Below are positions 62,101 through 64,000 of a stretch of DNA of 64,000 bases, in pieces. Position 1 is the stretch's first letter. Each line of letters begins with the position of its first letter. The translations under genes and the position numbers were made by a program. The stretch covers positions 558,001 through 622,000 of the forward strand of contig CM074127.1 in assembly GCA_037178625.1 (NCBI GenBank), given 5' to 3'. Under the pieces are notes generated by a model that saw only the letters and a program-made list of their open reading frames with translations, was not told where the DNA came from and ran no database searches. This DNA comes from Skeletonema tropicum (Eukaryota > Bacillariophyta > Thalassiosirophyceae > Thalassiosirales > Thalassiosiraceae).

Positions 62101-64000
62101 AACTCCATCTCTCTCAGATCAAGATTTATCAAAGTTGGATCATTGTCTTGAACTCTTCGAATGAGTCCTCTTGCAACGCTCACGTTTTCAGCGTTCTCAC
62201 TGCGATATTTGCCTCCTCTCGATGTCAATATGTCTCTCATTTCTTCGTGGAGGTCAGCATCAATGTCCGGATTTCCAGATAGATCTAACATGTCAATAGT
62301 TTCGTTACTCTCCAATGTTCCAATCAAAAACTCTGCACCTTCAGAAGTGATTGCGTTGTCTCCTAAGCACAAATGCGTGATAGATGTATTATCCATCAAT
62401 GCAAGTGATAACGCCTCAACTTCTTCGTCACGGATGTTGCTATTCTTGAGAGAAAGCTTTGCAACATATTCATTGTGAGCCAGGGCCTCCCAGAGCGCCT
62501 TCCCTCCATCATCTCCAATCTCTTTCTTGTTATCGAGAAGAATTTCTTCCAGACTGGGGTCATTTTCAAGCACTCGGTCAATAATATGGTCGTAGTCATC
62601 ATCTGACATTGTTACCTGTGAGACGTATGATTGATCTCGACTCCTGGCGGATGAAGCATAAGAAGATTGTGCATAAGATGATGCACGTGAATCGTACGCT
62701 TGGGATGCATCTCTGCTCCGAGACTCAGAAATTTCGTCGTACTCAGAAGCCTGATTACTTGTTGCAGTAGTACGCGATCCTGCCGCTGATGACCCTTCAT
62801 CGTAGGATTGGGCGGCCGAAGGCTCCTCGTCATAAGATGGAGCATTTGATTCTTCTTCATCATCCGTCGAAGGAAGATCGCCGGCATCAATAGAGAGATA
62901 AGAGCCAGATGAAGATGATGAGGAGGACGAAGACGATGACCTAGAGCCGTCATCTTCGTCTGTACCCAACGACTCATTTTTCTCACGAATTGAAGAACGG
63001 AACGACGACAGTAGAGCGTTGAATGTGGCCTTAGGTGGTGCATACTCTTTTTCAAGCTCTTCAATCATTCGTATTCGCTTTTCCCTCGCCTCCTCCATAA
63101 GTCGTTTGTGTTGACGGAATTTATAAGCAAAGAAACCAATGCAGCCGCAGATTGCTCCAAGACCGGCGAAAATTCCTCCAAGCATGTAGTAGAGATTCGA
63201 TGCTGGCGGTTCAGGGTAAATGATGTATGTCGGAGCAATCGTGGGCTGATACGTCGGGTCAGTATTCGGCAAGGGGACATTGGCGGCCGAAACGTCTTCG
63301 AGACCGTCCCAAAACTTAGATCTTGTGGCTGGGTGCTGTGGATGCTTCGGAGAGGTAAAAATTTCCACCAAGGTATTGCCAAAAGATTCAATCCATGACT
63401 TCACGTAAATGGACCAATCACGCCAGCCAGGAGGATAATCTGAGAAGGTCAACGTCACATTCATCAAAATCTCCAATACAGCAGGCTTCTCCTGCCCGAA
63501 GCCGAGCACTGTTTGGGATGCAAAGGGAGAGTCAGCTTCAAATTCTGGATAAGGATTCTGCGAGTCGATGATGGCTTCAACGATTTCTATATCCACGGTC
63601 TTAAGACGAGGAACCAATAAGTCGAACATGAGGTTTTCAAAGATAAACTGTTCCTCATTTGTCATGTTCCTATCTGGTTCAACACCCGTGAGGAAAACCT
63701 TCACTTGCCTTTCGACTGTCTCAATGGTTTCTGGGAGACTAATTTCGGAGACAACAGGAGTAGGTGCTGGGGTAGGTTTCACAGGTGGAATCTGACCTGG
63801 AAATACCACGAATGGAGGAGCAGCAGCTGCATGTGACCCAAACTGAAGATTAAAGATGTTCAACACTGTTTCGAATGCCCGCAATCGATCATCCATATCA
63901 GCAACTTTCCTATCATTGCAGGAACTACCAACACAATTGAGGACATAAAGCGTCGTGGCGTTATAAAAGAATTCCTCGTCATTGAGATCACCATTGACGT
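59112..64000 (-). CDS. Large single-pass protein with five tropomodulin-like LRR modules (5' partial; in-frame stop near the 3' end)
   Basis: The frame is open to the right edge, so the start lies outside. The visible part begins with a probable extracellular region ending in PTYQPTIAPTYIIYPEPPAS. One membrane span follows (LGGIFAGLGAICGCIGFFAY, about 235 residues after the ATG at 63896), then a basic stop-transfer. The cytosolic part has Ser/Asp-rich linkers and five leucine-rich modules. They open with ENDPSLEEILLD, DNDPTLINLDLR, DDPELVELVLD, ANDPNLINLKLE and NNDKNLQEIVLD, and continue with N-x-H/V-x-x-L/I-S-L and L-x-x-L-D/N-x-N patterns. The ND-P-x-L opening and three- to four-repeat length resemble the tropomodulin LRR cap. 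A Ser/Arg-rich tandem repeat (RSRASSASYRSGAT..) separates modules 3 and 4. The frame meets TAA at 59589-59591, then stays open in the same frame to 59112 with similar SR-rich sequence ending VMSRLKFGRK. That tail may be reached by a small unrecognised intron or may be lost. Confidence 0.7.
60830..61215 (-). repeat. Coding minisatellite in the LRR gene
   Basis: The plus strand repeats a block with CGCACCCGATCTGTAGGAAG, CTGAACTAGCACGTGATCTA and variants. It occurs at ~60828, ~60892, ~60990 and ~61088, plus shorter GAAGCAGAAGT..GATCT pieces. It encodes tandem RSRASSASYRSGAT.ASGRSG units, giving a flexible Ser/Arg-rich linker. Copy number is likely to vary between strains. Confidence 0.7.

Overview
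The window looks like nuclear DNA of a stramenopile alga, most likely a centric diatom. The reasons are intron-bearing genes with GT..AG introns of about 90-300 bp, a class III nucleotide cyclase fused to a phosphodiesterase, ankyrin-repeat gene expansions, several families I know only from diatoms, and non-LTR retroelement debris. The species cannot be named from this sequence alone. Joining open frames across splice sites by hand gave four clean multi-exon genes: the cyclase-phosphodiesterase, MUS81-like, TM9SF and cytochrome b561 genes.

Layout. 0-3 kb: the 3' end of a diatom-type protein gene and a small lineage-type gene. 3-7.5 kb: gene-poor, with a large foldback repeat, two inverted copies of a GGTAAG array, and two very short retroelement 3'-end insertions with target duplications. 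7.5-13.2 kb: a five-exon receptor-type cyclase-phosphodiesterase. 13.3-15.7 kb: an NSF-like AAA ATPase with a signal peptide, convergent with it. 15.7-20.9 kb: no intact gene, but a decayed gene on the minus strand. 20.9-24.6 kb: a MUS81-like nuclease with an extra SAP and winged-helix tail. 25-29 kb: an inverted-repeat-bounded block with broken coding sequence, then a palindrome-rich foldback element. 29.4-42.1 kb: four tandem ankyrin-repeat paralogues, the third a pseudogene, with foldback elements between them. 42.5-44.8 kb: TM9SF nonaspanin. 45.9-46.9 kb: a second member of what appears to be the family at the left edge. 47.2-48.4 kb: a membrane-anchored glycosyltransferase-like gene with a one-base frameshift. 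48.9-52.6 kb: a secreted-protein gene split by a 3.25-kb LINE-type element with a perfect 15-bp target duplication and a 5' inverted duplication. 53-55 kb: retroelement-like remnants. 55.2-56.2 kb: cytochrome b561 protein. 56.4-58.5 kb: a polytopic membrane protein with an adaptin-appendage-like tail. 59.1-64 kb: a large single-pass protein with five tropomodulin-like leucine-rich modules, open at the right edge and with an in-frame stop before its last 158 codons.

Functionally this is an ordinary eukaryotic mixture rather than one pathway: cyclic-nucleotide signalling, membrane trafficking (TM9SF, NSF-like ATPase, appendage-domain protein), DNA repair, and an expanding ankyrin family. The most informative content is evolutionary: insertion footprints, gene decay, tandem duplication, and unusual domain combinations in the cyclase-PDE, MUS81-like, appendage and LRR proteins.
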